NCBI GenBank assembly: GCA_029532415.1
Contig: JAQOTA010000053.1
Coordinates: forward strand, 5,952,001-6,016,000
DNA: 64,000 bases
Direction of reading: 5' to 3'
Source of the DNA: Marasmius tenuissimus
Taxonomy: Eukaryota > Basidiomycota > Agaricomycetes > Agaricales > Marasmiaceae
Each line of letters starts with the position of its first letter. Position 1 is the first letter of the stretch. The position numbers and the translations under genes were made by a program. Under the pieces are notes generated by a model. That model saw only the letters and a list, made by a program, of their open reading frames with translations. It searched no databases and had not been told where the DNA came from. Shown here piece after piece: positions 1-11,356 of this stretch.

Positions 1-486
1 GGTAGAGCTGAGCGATCCTGCTGACGATAGGGCACCCCCTGTTAGAGGCGGTTGATTGTCAGCGATAGGCGAAACGGACATGCTAACCACGAACTCACCC
101 CCCTTGGCCAATGAAAATACCTCTCTCGATACCTTCGACGTCTAATATCTCAACTATATCTTGGGCTACAAGACTCTCCTTTAAATCCTTTAGGACAGTG
201 GGCATCGCGCTACCACCGTACCCTAGCATGTCCGGAGCAAAGATTTGATACCCTTTATTCTGAAAGAAGGCAACCTGAGCGTGAACCACAGCTGTGAGCG
301 CGAATCATCATCAGAAACTGTTGAGCTCACCTGATGCCTCCAATCCTTTGATGCGATCCCAAAGCCATGAATAAAGGCCAGGACTGGAAAGGTCTCGTCG
401 GAATTCCTAAGTTGGGGCTTGGAGGCGAAATAGTTGTACTTGTAACCTCTCGACGTCCTGAGCTGTTTGTAGGAGGAGTTCTCCAT
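1..486 (-). CDS. Epoxide-hydrolase-like alpha/beta hydrolase, paralog A (3' part outside window)
   Basis: Start and two and a bit exons of an alpha/beta-hydrolase of the soluble epoxide hydrolase type. Exons fit 486-331, 274-99 and 38 to beyond base 1, with GT...AG introns. The N-terminus has the oxyanion-hole motif HGFG followed by ASKDWRHQ, then the strand-4 segment PDMLGYGGS typical of the family. Joining exon 2 to exon 3 gives FIGQGGGCP where active epoxide hydrolases have G-H-D-W-G, so the nucleophile Asp appears replaced by Gly. The same replacement is seen in paralog B at 23449-24756, which is closely similar in this region. The gene is cut only by the window edge, not by a visible lesion. 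Family assignment is firm; catalytic activity is doubtful. Confidence 0.8.
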
Positions 487-1961
487 GGTTTAAGTGTTGG
501 GAACGAGAAGAACGAAGGTGCCGAATGGATGACGGCGTTGGCGAGTGTGCATGAATTTGCAGCTTGTGATTATGGTGCCATAGAAAACTGTACCCGGACG
601 AGTATGACTCAGACCTGGAACGTCACCGCGCCCTTCTACGAAACGAATCTATACTGGTAATAGACATTTTTTACCCACCGGGAGAACGTCCCGGAATAAA
701 TCTCTGGTCAGCCGCGTTCAGCCACAAGACCAGATGACAGCTTACTTACTCCGTATGCAGTAGCAAGACGACTGACTTCTACTATCGACGAGACCGTCGG
801 GGAGGTTGGAAGAGAGTTGTGGGTCCTTACTGCATGTAGTTGCGTCGACTCGTCGACAAAGGATGACATCAGCAAAACTCCCACGAGACCATATCCCATA
901 CTGACTCAGGCGGCTCACGGCCCTGGTCTGACCACTACAACCAGGAAGTACTGCAAGTCCACTCTAGTACCAACTGCAACTCTACAGGCGTACCTTTACG
1001 AAGCTCAACAAAATGCGGAAATCAGTACATCATCGACCGTCAAAGTTCCTATTTTACGCTACACAGGCTGGCACTAATTCTTAAGCCTTTAGATCTGCGT
1101 CGCGCTCCAATTCACTGGACCTTGGAACTCGCAAAGCTCATCCAGAATAACACTAATCTAACGGGTTTGATGTTTGGTATTCGACTCTCAGACTCTGTGA
1201 TCTTCATCGCCGTTTCAACTTTTCTCACCCTCTCTGCTTCCGAAACTTAATTGACTATCTTCGGGTCAGAGGAGCCGTTCACACCCCTCGAGTATTTTGA
1301 CAAAACTGGGCGTACTTGGCATCGCACCATGACTTGAAGAAGCATCTTCTTGACATTCGCTATGGCTTTCAAGGAAGGTCAGAATGTCGAAGCAAAACTT
1401 ACTACCTATTCAATTCAAAGTTCGTGTTGATCGTGGAATCTTAAAGGCAGTTTGACGTTGACGCTTCAGCCCCGATGATAGTTGAAGATATAGCGATAGC
1501 ACCTCTGAGAGATTTGTAGCTGATACATCTCTAGACTTCGGACGTACTTGCCAGGTTGTTGCAAGGATTCTTGTCCAAGCAAGGCCTTAGCCTGGGCGGC
1601 TCCCAATCATCCGTATCAGCTGAAATGTAGCACAGGAGAAACTTGATGGGTATGAGACCGGGGGCGACACTCTTTGTCAGGTACGTGCTGTTGACCTCTT
1701 GTCGGGTACGATTCGCTCACTGCTGCCGTGCTGTTCTAATGTTCCATTTATCAACAAGATCATGAACCTGATTCCAGCCACACACATGTTCAGCCAAGAG
1801 TTTCTCACATCGATCGGATAGTGAAACCCCCTTCAGTGATGGTCAGAACCTCATCAAGAATCCTACTATACTGTTGAATGTTTAAAAAAGCGGTCTAAAC
1901 GGTGAGTTTCTCCCCCAAGCACCTCCGATATCGGTTCCCTAGCTCACTCTTTGCACTTGTG
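487..1961. other. Intergenic, no supported gene
   Basis: Only short unrelated open frames without domain motifs are seen, for example at 708-899 (-) and 817-1077 (+). The first part is the promoter of the epoxide-hydrolase-like paralog A; the bases just upstream of its start show weak similarity to the corresponding region of paralog B near 24757-24850. The last few hundred bases are the promoter of the membrane protein at 1962. Confidence 0.5.
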
Positions 1962-3475
1962 ATGGCCCTCAATGCCGACTTAGAAAGTGTTTTGGCACCT
2001 TATCTCACTATGGGTAGTGTTGTTACTCTATCGATTTCGACCCTCTCGGTTCGTAGTTTCTTTACGCGAGCCTTGACGATGATTGACTCTCCTCCTCAGG
2101 TGCTTTTGCTTCTATACGGTTCGAATGCATTTTTCTTTCGCGCATTCACTCGTATGTTAAGCTACCGTTACACAGGAATTTACATCGTGGTGTTCGGATT
2201 AGCGGTGCACATTCTACTACGCCGTGACCCCGGGGGTACATCTAAGCTATACTTGCCGTGCACTGTAGCTCTCTTTGTTCTTGGGACGATTTTTGTGGTT
2301 CTCGAAGTTTGGGGATACTCTCTACAGGCCTCTATACTGTTCAGTGGCGCGGCAGACAAGAATTACCCCCTCGCGTTCAAGTACCTCACCCAAGATGACC
2401 GGAAAACTGCTTGGAAGTAAGTGCACACTATTCGCAGACACGCGCATTTGTAGCCTCATACAACAACTATGCTAACGACGACTGTTACAGTTCAGCTGCC
2501 AGCATTATTTCGACATTGATGAAGTATGTGTATGTTTGAATTCCCCAGTGTTCATCGACTGACCACCTACTTAGCTCAATCGCCGACGCAATGCTCGTAC
2601 GTTGTCTCACACACAACAATTCGCACGAATGTTAGCTTACTTCACCCCAGATCCACCGATGCTATGTTATTTGGAACTCAAACAAACTCATCCTTTATCC
2701 ACTTGCACTCGTTACTATCGTGCTGAACAGTTGGTCTCTTTGCTGTCCTTTTGATTGAGCGCCCGACTGATTTTTCATCACAGGCATTGATCTCGGAAGC
2801 ATTGTTGCGCTCACTATCGGTCTCAGCGACACTTCGAAATCTTCCAAGTACCGCCTTTATGAGAGGGCTTCGAAAGTTGACCTGGGAGCCGTCATAGCTA
2901 TTGCCGCCTTCCAGTTGTTACTGGCTTTGATGACAGGTATCGTTATTCTCTCACTCTATTTGGCGGTATAGTAACATCTGAGAACATTTCATCCGTGATA
3001 GGCGCGCGTATTTGGTGGATCACCCGTCAGGCAAGGCTAACGATGGGACGACCCACGACGACGAGATACAAGGCCATAGTAGCCATTGTGTATGTACCCT
3101 ATCTCACACACCGATTCGAGTCTTCTCACTCAATGGATCCCAAACTCTGAAGCATCGAGTCCGGATTGCTCTACGCCGCTACGCTTCTAGGATATGTAAT
3201 TCAGCTGAGGGTGTTGGATTCCACTGCCCACGGTGTTATACCATTCAATCCTCACGTTCTCGTAGCAATGATGTCGGTACGTCAATTCGACGATAAACTC
3301 TTCAATTCTGAGCAAAACTCTGACGATATCGTCATTCTGCGGACAGGGTCTTGCTCCAACAACGATCATTGTTCGCGTAGCGTACCGCAAATCCGTGGAC
3401 AGTGTTCCACAAATGATCTCGACGTTACAATTCGCGCCAGCTAAGGAGGATGAGGAGAAGTCTTCCACTGTCTGA
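1962..3475 (+). CDS. Orphan agaricomycete multi-helix membrane protein, copy 1
   Basis: Polytopic membrane protein of roughly 330 residues built from about eight short exons, starting MALNADLESVLAPY. Hydrophobic helices are clear: GIYIVVFGLAVHILL, YLPCTVALFVLGTIFVVLEV, LYPLALVTIVLN, GAVIAIAAFQLLLALM, LLYAATLLGYVIQL and a last segment before VRVAYRKSVDSVPQM. A conserved loop IWWITRQARLTMGR follows the fifth helix. The C-terminal tail is short and charged, ending EKSSTV. The overall plan resembles unnamed seven-helix proteins common in Agaricomycetes; no ligand or role is known to me. A paralog lies at 57387-58980 with the same exon plan. It converges tail to tail with the SDR at 3836-4960, exactly as the other copy does with its SDR. 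The second exon is very small, so the N-terminal splicing is the least certain part. Confidence 0.8.
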
Positions 3476-3835
3476 CGGCTTGCCTCTGACGAGATCTGCG
3501 TTCTAATAGATAGGGCCTCTTTCGGTCGGAGGAAGGAAGTTGGGGGTTAGCGCAGCGGACATCCCGTTCTCTCTAATTCATGCCCCAAATATCCTTCATT
3601 CCCACTTTCAAGGCCTCTATTACATATCAACAATTCCATTTTGTACCCACGGTCTATAGGGTTCCCGTTGTTCTTTACTTTGCTTTGCAGTCTAGTAATA
3701 GTATAGTTCCCAGACGTTCGAGATTCGCTTACGTGCTTACAGTAGCGACGCTTCGCTCGAATTGAGAATGAGAGAAAACAGGCGATAAAAAACATCTACT
3801 AATGAACTTGAATGTGGAATCCTAGGTTGTCTCCT

Positions 3836-4960
3836 TCATGCCAGCAGGAGATCCTCTCCCATCTTCTCCTTGTACACTGTGCGTGTCAGCTCTATCAGCC
3901 TATCTCTCAGTTTGTCGTCCTGAGATGCCTTGCTGCCTGGCTCTGGTTTAGCGGGAGGGTTGATATACTGTCCCGAGCGGCCGGTCACAGTGGCAGTAAA
4001 GACAGTACTGGTAGCGCCTTCAAACTGGTCCTTCTTGAGAGGTTTTATCCCGTGCGACATCGCGTAGCCTCCAAGCGGGTAACTAGAGTGTACATAGTCA
4101 GAGATCATCGCGATTGTGAGAACATGGTAAGCTACGTACGGCTCGTGTATGTCCGCCTTGCTCATATGCGTATTCACGATGCCAGGATGCGTCGCGTTCA
4201 TAAGCAGATTCGGGTGCCCAGCATCCGTTACATTCCTTGCGAACCACCTCGCATAAAGAATTGGTTTGGACCGTCCGTAAAGCGGATTGGGGCCCAGATC
4301 CTGATTCAGTTCCTCTAGACTCTCAAACCGGGTATCGCTTGGTGTGCTGTGGTGGACGTTGCTGGCCTGCAAAGGTGTCCGGACAGTGTCTCCGTTCTTC
4401 GCCGTTTTTCTCATCAGCGGCAACAAACGCGACGTGAGGATGGCATGGCAGAAATGATTGACCGCCATGTGTCGGTCGACGCCGTAGTCGGTGAGCTCGT
4501 ATGTCATAATCCCTCGCCCGGCATTGTTGATCAGGATATCGAGTCTGTCATTGTCCCTCAAGATCCCGTCTGTGACTTCCTTCGCCCGCTTCCAATCTCC
4601 CATATCGCACTGTTTCCAGACCGTCTTGTTGACTGCCTCCTGTCCCAGGTCTTGAGCGACAGTGTTCCGTGCTCCTTGAACGGTTTCCTCGGACAGGGAG
4701 AGGATGTATAATTTGGAGATGTTGTGTTTCAGGAGAGTGTGTGTCGCGCCAAACCCAATTCCTTCGCTTCCGCCTGTGACGACAGCGACTTTGCCGGTAA
4801 GGTCAGGAACGTCGTTGTCGAGGGAAAACTGGTGGGTCCCAGCCTTGTGGGCTGCACCTCCGAAATTTTCGGCGAGTTCGTCCTGACGTGAAAGTTAGTC
4901 CAACTTGCTGGTAGAAAGGGTCAGGCGTCGACGTACTTTCACTTTGTTGATGACATTCAT
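3836..4960 (-). CDS. Short-chain dehydrogenase/reductase (bli-4/WWOX-like), copy 1
   Basis: Classical SDR of roughly 320 residues. A tiny first exon (MNVINKVK) is followed by an intron of about 55 nt and then DELAENFGGAAHKAG. The NAD(P)-binding motif TGGSEGIG, the structural motif NNAGRG and the active-site tetrad segment YGRSK are all present, and THPGIVNTHMS matches the family's C-terminal part. A second intron falls before YPLGGYAMSH. Substrate is unknown; related fungal proteins act on lipid-like or aromatic carbonyls. Compared with copy 2 (56082-57212) this copy lacks two residues just after the catalytic Lys (SKPILYA against SKLAAILYA) and has NHFC for NHFG, which may weaken it. It converges with the membrane-protein gene at 1962-3475. 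Confidence 0.88.
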
Positions 4961-5240
4961 GATAAGCAAAGCTCGTAGGTTCGTCTGAGGGTAAAGTGAT
5001 GTCGGCTGCTCTTATAAGGATTGCTAGACCGATGCACTGCAAGTCTTTCGGACACAATGTCCGCTGAATTACGTAGAGAGGTGCGTATAAAGGTGAGAAG
5101 GAATGACGGAGAGGGATCGTCTTGGTTTAAACCGCCGTTCCAGTCATAGAGCGATTGAGACTGATTGAGACCGATGCGATGCGGGATGTGAATTGAGGCT
5201 GTTGAAGAATCCAAGAGAGACAAGGCGAATGGGTGGGAAG
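4961..5240 (-). promoter_or_regulatory. SDR copy 1 promoter, conserved with copy 2
   Basis: The bases upstream of the SDR start match those upstream of SDR copy 2 (55790-56081) in several blocks, read in the gene's direction: GCATCGCATCGGTCTCA, CTCTCCGTCATT and CTACGTAAT(C/T)CAGCG. A TATA-like CTTATAAG lies at about 5011-5018. The blocks are either young duplicated DNA or retained control sites; sequence alone cannot tell which. Confidence 0.6.
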
Positions 5241-5579
5241 AATAACATGATCACATTGCGGGCCACTTCCAAAATATTAATAGCTGACGTTGATCAATAC
5301 TCCTCTATCCGCCAAATGAGCTTGAACCTTTGCCGATGGGTTGGATAACCTCGCTGATGCAGACTGGAGCCGTACCAGACTCAGAACGAACGTAGCCAAT
5401 TTGCGAGGTTCGAGAGCCTCTGAGGTTTTAAGCATGTTTGGTCTTCAACTCCTTGGTCATTTTTATGCATCCGAAGGGTGACTGGAATGATATCTATATT
5501 GAGGACTTCCTAGTATAAGAGAGAGACCTGAAGATTACTGATCTTCAGACACACACAGGAATATCATTGTTGTACTTCG

Positions 5580-5820
5580 AGGATTGGAGAGCACAATGAA
5601 AAATACAAACTCTCGGTTCGAGCAGGTAGAGGGAGATGGTGGTGGTTGAGGTCGAAGTTTTGAATGGCCCGCCCCTGCAAAATTCTCACGAACGCGTTCT
5701 CTAAACTCACATGACCAGTCCCGTGACGCGAACCTGGACCTACGAGTCACGACTCGTAGGTCCGAGGGCCTGGGCCAAGTCTTAGTCCCAACTTCGCTCG
5801 GCGTTCTTTACTGTCTCCTT
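5580..5820 (-). repeat. Dispersed inverted repeat R, left copy
   Basis: Read on the minus strand, this stretch aligns with the plus strand at 60082-60300. Shared blocks include AGGAGA(C/A)AGTAAAG, GAAGTTGG, CTCGTAGGTCC, GTTCGTGAGAATTTT, CAGGGG, CAACCACCACCAT and ATCTCCCTCT. It lies between the SDR copy 1 promoter and the EthD gene and has no coding content. It may be a transposable-element remnant or part of the ancestral duplicated segment. Confidence 0.65.
5736..5763. repeat. Perfect 13-bp-arm palindrome
   Basis: Arms GGACCTACGAGTC and GACTCGTAGGTCC are separated by two bases (AC), with no mismatch. It sits inside repeat R. The right-hand copy of R has only one arm (CTCGTAGGTCC near 60124), so the palindrome formed or survived only on the left. 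No run of T follows, so a terminator role is not suggested. Confidence 0.9.
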
Positions 5821-6254
5821 CAACGATTGTGGCACATACCTCCTCGTCTTCCTGCCGAGTCAAAGTGTGTTCCAAATAGTATCGGTATCAACGCGGCCTG
5901 CCGTTCACTCTTCAGGAACGAGAGAGGTCGAGCGCAAATCGGCCCGTCATGATGAGGTATTTGAAGGCCACAGTAGAGGATGAATTTATTCAATAAGGAT
6001 GTAACAAGGTACGAGAAGACGATTTTGTCGTCCGACTCAAGCCACAAAACGCTCCATAAAAAAAAGAAGTAAGGACGTCACAGTTATTTGAAAGCCCGAT
6101 ACTGGTATCCTGGGAATGTTAAATACCGAATGAATGAAGAACCCAAAACCCGAAGAGAAAGTCAAGAGAGAAATTAATCAACGAATGTTTGTACGATGTT
6201 GTTCTGTTGTTCTAAAGAATGTGCGTCTAATCGTTAGTCCCGAAAATCAATCCT
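5821..6254. other. Intergenic, 3' flank of EthD gene
   Basis: No gene is supported. The AT-rich stretch near 6055-6180 is likely the 3' untranslated region of the EthD gene that ends at 6255. Confidence 0.5.
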
Positions 6255-7357
6255 TTACTTGGAGATCTGGTAGGACACAACGTCGACGGGGATGACTTGG
6301 TATCCCGCGGCGAGGTTGACAAAGTTGGGAGAATCCTGCTGCATGAGGGTGACAAATTGGGTGTTCTTGCCGTTCTGGAGCAAGGGGTAAGCATAAGGAC
6401 AAGATGATCTGAGATGAATGACGACTGACATCGAGGAGGTATTGGAAGTTGGGGCCGGTGACTTGAGCAGCAGCGTCCCATCCGCTCATAGGAGTGAAGG
6501 GGTTGGGAACGGTGGACTGTTTGGAGTTGAGGGTGAGCTAGAAGGGGTGGTGTGTTCAGGATCATTCAAACGGGTTCGCCGATCTCTCATGAGGAAATCC
6601 CTACCTGCTCGTACTTAGTAATATCCTTTCCAACACCTGAAGAACTGATCAGGCTATTGATCTTGGCAGTGTGGGTGTTCCTGAAGTAGTTGGTGAAGTC
6701 GGTGTAGCTCTGGCCGTTCTTGTGGGTGAAGTCGATGACGGCGCGCTTGATATCGGTACGGATGACCTTGTACGCCGGAGGGTTGGGCTCCTTGTTGATG
6801 GAAGTAGCAATATCGAAGGCACCGTAGACCGCAGAGGTCATATCCGAGAAGATGAAGCTGTCGGGAAGGACGATGTCGTTGTACTCGTCGTTGGAGAAGC
6901 ACTGTTGGAGAAGAGCAGTCAGCATGTGTCCGATAAAACACGCGAGTTCCTTCCGACTTGCCTCCAAGACCTTGTCCATGGTGGCAGCCTCCGCGATCAT
7001 GATACCATCAAAGTTTGGTACATTGTATCCCTGAGCGATAAGCTTCTGCTTCCACTCCTGGTTCACGTGGAGCTGTAAATAGTAAGGTTTTAGAGAAGCT
7101 CTGATGACACAAGTGAAATCACTGACCTGTTCGTACTTGAGCATGTTACGCTTCACGGCAGCCGTGTTCAAGAAGAGGTCGGTGTGAGGAAGTCTCCAGT
7201 GGTCAGAGAAGTCCTTGAAGGACATGTTAGGGTTCTTTCTGAACCACATCATCATTCTAACGCGGCCAGTCTGGACATCGCGTTCTACGACGGAGGGAAG
7301 AACGCTCGCAGCGGCGACTGCGATGAGAGCGAGGAAGAAGACAATAGCAGAGCACAT
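6255..7357 (-). CDS. Secreted two-module EthD-domain protein, paralog 1
   Basis: Protein of about 300 residues with a hydrophobic N-terminus (MCSAIVFFLALIAVAAAS) that looks like a cleavable signal peptide. After it comes a clear EthD/dimeric alpha-beta barrel module: VRMMMWFRKNPNMSFKDF, then SDHWRLPHTDLF and NMLKYEQ. A second, more divergent module begins VIRTDIKRAVIDFTHK and ends KDITKYEQ, and the last exons read GWDAAAQV, NFQYLLD and VIPVDVVSYQISK before the stop. At least five short introns interrupt it. EthD folds act on polyketide-like or aromatic small molecules in characterised members, but the function of this secreted form is unknown. The paralog at 10257-11356 is transcribed divergently. 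Confidence 0.85.
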
Positions 7358-7425
7358 TGTGAGTGAAGGAGAAGCGAGAAAGACTGAAAGCAGGAGCCTG
7401 ATAGAACGCAGAGCAGTGAGTGCTC

Positions 7426-7433
7426 CTCTTATA
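7426..7433 (-). promoter_or_regulatory. TATA box of EthD paralog 1
   Basis: TATAAGAG on the minus strand, about 70 bases before the start codon, in the expected position for a core promoter. Confidence 0.55.
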
Positions 7434-10176
7434 CCCTCGAGCTGAGTATGCCTGGGGTTCCGGACTCCTAGAATGGTGTTTGACAAGAGAGTCTGCAGAG
7501 CGTAGTCTACCGGCGAATGAAGTCCTCTCTCCCCTCGCTCAAGCCAGCTCAATGGTCCGCTCCACTCCGCCACCAATTCAAGTCAAACAACCCGTACCAA
7601 GATTCGTACCATGTTCAACCTGTCCTATGCTGGTTTCAAACTGCGGTTCGTTCTATCGACGGGGAGATTCACCATTGTACCTGTGATACAAGAAGTAAAT
7701 GTCCTCAGCCTGAACAATATCGTCCTCCTACCTTCATTCTACGAATGAGTAGGTTCGGGCTCTATTTTCCGCCCTGACACCGGTCCGATGGAAGCTTTCG
7801 AATCAGATAGACGACACAGTGACGGCCGAGGCTAAAGGATGGGGGTGCTATGTCAAGCATTGCTTGAACCAGCAACTAGATTTTTGACCCCTCAATCGTC
7901 CTACCGTCAATCGCTGCAATGCCCTTCCTTGACTTCAAGTTGTGAAGCAGTGGTATGCTTCGGGAACCAGCACGCGTCACGGAGCGCGGTTTCAATTGAA
8001 CGATGTTCGGACCTGATAGAGTCAAGAGATTGAATGCAGATATTTGACTTGATATTGGCTATGGCGATCCTCCTCCCGTTGTTTTGCAAGGCATAGAGAC
8101 AAAAGAAAATCACATCAACCTGGGGATACGTAACATGAATGTCCGCGACGGTCCTCAGTTCAACATGAGGTTTACCTACGAACATGGATATTCCTCTCGC
8201 TTTCTCCTCGAGCGCCGAGACTTTCTTCCAGCCTGGGTCGAGATATAACTTCTACCAATTCCGTAGTTTGACAAAGGTTGGTCATCTTGGACTTGACCTC
8301 ACGATATATACTGTTTAACAAGGAATGCCCGAATCAGGTCGGGAGCAAAGGCATGGTGTCAAATACACTTACTTCGGACACCAAACAAATACCCAAGAGC
8401 GCGATTCTCGCTCCTTCTCATGCAGAGCCACCGAGTTGTAGATAATGGCGGGAGCGATATTCAATCGTATTGAACCGATGCCCAACTCCGCCCAGTTACG
8501 ATATCCCGCGAGGTGCCTGGGACACACAACCACCCTCCGTACCCCGACTGACATGGCCCGTGGATGGGCTATACATACTCTTCCCCTCCCAGGCCGAGTT
8601 CGCCTTGACGACCGTACTGCCCCAGAATTCCGTGCATGGAAACCATAGAAATGGGAGATGTCGGTGAAGCCTGTTACTACGCTCTGCCATTTGGGTGTTC
8701 AGAATGTGTTATCATGCGGTTGGCCCTCCGTGCTACAGCCTGAAAAGATCCTAATTCGTGTAAGAATATAGAATAAGATCTATTCAACTCTGGAGAACGC
8801 ACCGAAGTAGTTGGATTGAGCTTTCGAGTCGTCTATACCAATGAGATGACGTTCGCGTCCGCGTGTTTCCACGATTCGAGGTGTCATAATCGATATAAAT
8901 TGCAATCCTAATGGTTTGAGGCTGCCCAGATCACAGCAGGAGGAGAGTAGTTAAGGGAAGATGTCAGGAGAGGAACGAGCGCTTGTGCAAACCATTTTGG
9001 GCGAAAAGTCGCGTCATCCATTTTAGTCCGTTTTTGACACAAAAAACGCCAAGTTTCATCCCAAACCCTTAAAATTGTCTTCAGACTTCAATACAACGAT
9101 GGCCATCCAAACCACTCGGACCCTAGTCGCTTTCTCCTCATATCATGCACTCACTAGCCTTGAAATGACATCTCCTGAAATTACGGAAACTTGTGCAAGG
9201 GCTATATCGGGTAAAGCGGCTAACGAGAGGTGCGCCCTCAGGCTTGTTGTACGAGAGTCTCCACCGCCGGAACGTGAGCTGACGAGCCTTCAGGCTCTCA
9301 AAGTGTCTCTATTTGCGTAGAATGTCACGGATAGAGCACTCCCACTCTGAATTCCCACCTCCGTGAGTCCACAATGCCTTTTTGACCAACACACTCTGAC
9401 TCAATATCAGGCTCTGTGTAGATCCTGGTACTCAAAAACTGTGTAAGTATCGACTCTGGAGACCGAATTGGCATCTTCTCCATTCAACCTCCCCTCGAAA
9501 CAATCGCAAAGATACTTTGATATGCAATACTATGCTCTCGGCAGACCCCGACGACGGATACCGTTGTAGAGCTCTCGGGAAATCTATAAAGGCAACGCAA
9601 CAGCCCAGCAGCAGCACTCAGTGACAATTCTCAAGATTTTTAAACTCGACCTGGCGACATCGGACGTTGCCTGCTCATCCATAGTCTCAACGTACCGCCA
9701 TCGCGTAGAACACGGTTCTGTCGTTTGCTTTGACTACCTGGGGGGTCGACTTGGAGGTGCCTAACATATACAGCGATAATCAATACACAAAAAGAGGTCG
9801 TCACATGTAACGTCTATTCTTCAAGAGACTAGAGGTGCCTGAAAGCTTTGACTGTACTTATAGCAAGTCCAAGCGGTTCCTGACGATCCTTGGTTGACAA
9901 TAGTCTTGTTACCTTGTGAACTCTCATTTGGATATCAAGCTCAAATACCTTAAGCACAGGTATTCGGACGGACGTAATGACGGACACCGACTACAATTTA
10001 CCCAATTCTTGCGACTGGTTGTATTACAGACCAATAGCGAAACGGAAAACCCTGCTCAACTCCAATGAGTCAGGACCCGGTCATTTGTCTTGGCTTACCA
10101 TGGTAGTATCTCAGGTATCATCCCAGGGCAAGGGCTATTTTGGGGACTCCGTAACTGGTAAGCCACTGCGAGGACG
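7434..10176. other. Long intergenic region between divergent EthD genes
   Basis: About 2.7 kb without a supported gene. Open frames are short and lack recognisable motifs or consistent splice structure. It contains one copy of a 36-bp repeat (9155-9190) whose partner lies beyond EthD paralog 2. Confidence 0.55.
9155..9190 (+). repeat. 36-bp direct repeat, copy 1
   Basis: Begins TAGCCTTGAAATGACATCTC and continues CTGAAATTACGGAAAC. It matches 11786-11820 except for one substitution and one single-base gap. The two copies bracket EthD paralog 2, and flanking sequence is not shared. Confidence 0.8.
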
Positions 10177-10183
10177 TATAAAG
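10177..10183 (+). promoter_or_regulatory. TATA box of EthD paralog 2
   Basis: TATAAAG lies 74 bases before the start codon. The pyrimidine-rich stretch after it is typical of a fungal transcription start region. Confidence 0.6.
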
Positions 10184-10256
10184 AGGGACACACTTTCTTC
10201 CTGGTCCAACAAGCTCCTGTTCTCTCATCTGTTTTTACTCTCAACATCGTTTTACA

Positions 10257-11356
10257 ATGCCCTCCAACGCTATCGTCTCCTCCACAATCGCCCCAGTCGC
10301 CGTCACGGTTGCGAGCGTTGCTTCCGCCGCCGTCGAACGTGATGTTGTTTCTGGCCGCGTTAGAATGATGATGTGGTTCAGAAGGAACCCTAACATGACC
10401 TTCCAGGAGTTCTCCGACCACTGGCGTCTTGCTCACGCTGACCTCTTTCTGAACACTGCTGCCGTGAAGCGCAACATGCTCAAGTACGAACAGGTCTGTA
10501 CCTCTCCCTCTCCTTCGACATGGACTTCTCACACAGCCCTCTCCTGCAGCTTCACGTCAACCAGGAGTGGAAGCAAAAGTTCGCCAGCGAGGGTTACAAC
10601 GTACCCGACTACGACGGTATCATGATCGCCGAAGCAGCCACCATGGACAAGGTCTTGGAGGTCAGTAGAAAGTAACTCCTCAATGAGCCAAGTTGACCGT
10701 TCTTCCCGACAGTGTTTCTCCAATGACGAGTACAACGACACCGCCCTCCCCGATAGCTTCACTTTCTCGGACGTGACTTCTGCTGTCTATGGCGCCTTCG
10801 ATATAGCTGAGTCCATCAATAAGGAACCCAGCCCCCCGGCCTTCAAGGTTATCCGTACCGACACCAAGCGAGTAATGGTAGACTTCACGCACAAGAGCGG
10901 CATGAGTTATACCGACTTCACCAACTACTTCCGCAACACGGACCCGACCAAGATCAGCAATCTGATTAGCTCTGGTGTCGGAAAGGACATTACCCTGTAC
11001 GAACAGGTAGGATAACTCTGTGGATGATAGCGCTACTTTCTGGGACTGATACTGTTCGTCTCGTACTCAGCTCACACTCAGCGACACCACTAAGTCTACG
11101 GTTTCCAACCCCTTCACTCCGATGACTGGATGGGACGCCGCTGCTCAGGTCGCCGCTCTCAATTTCCAGTACCTCCTCGACGTAAGACATTTTTCACACG
11201 GGGTACCAAGCCATCACTAACATCTCTCTCTTCCAGACCTCCAAGAACTCCCAATTCGATAGCCTCATGAAGCAGGATGCTCCTAACTTTATCAACACGA
11301 CTGCAGGCTTCCAAGTCATCCCCGTTGACGTTGTCTCCTACCAAATTCCCAAGTAA
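10257..11356 (+). CDS. Two-module EthD-domain protein, paralog 2
   Basis: Closely similar to the protein at 6255-7357, with the same exon plan. The first EthD module contains GRVRMMMWFRRNPNMTFQEF and SDHWRLAHADLF; then come NMLKYEQ, LHVNQEWKQKF and GIMIAEAATMDKVLE. The second module starts VIRTDTKRVMVDFTHK, and the end reads VIPVDVVSYQIPK. The N-terminus (MPSNAIVSSTIAPVAVTVAS) is hydrophobic but less strongly signal-like than in paralog 1, so the two may differ in location. Role is unknown; a small-molecule binding or cyclising function is a family-based guess. Confidence 0.85.
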
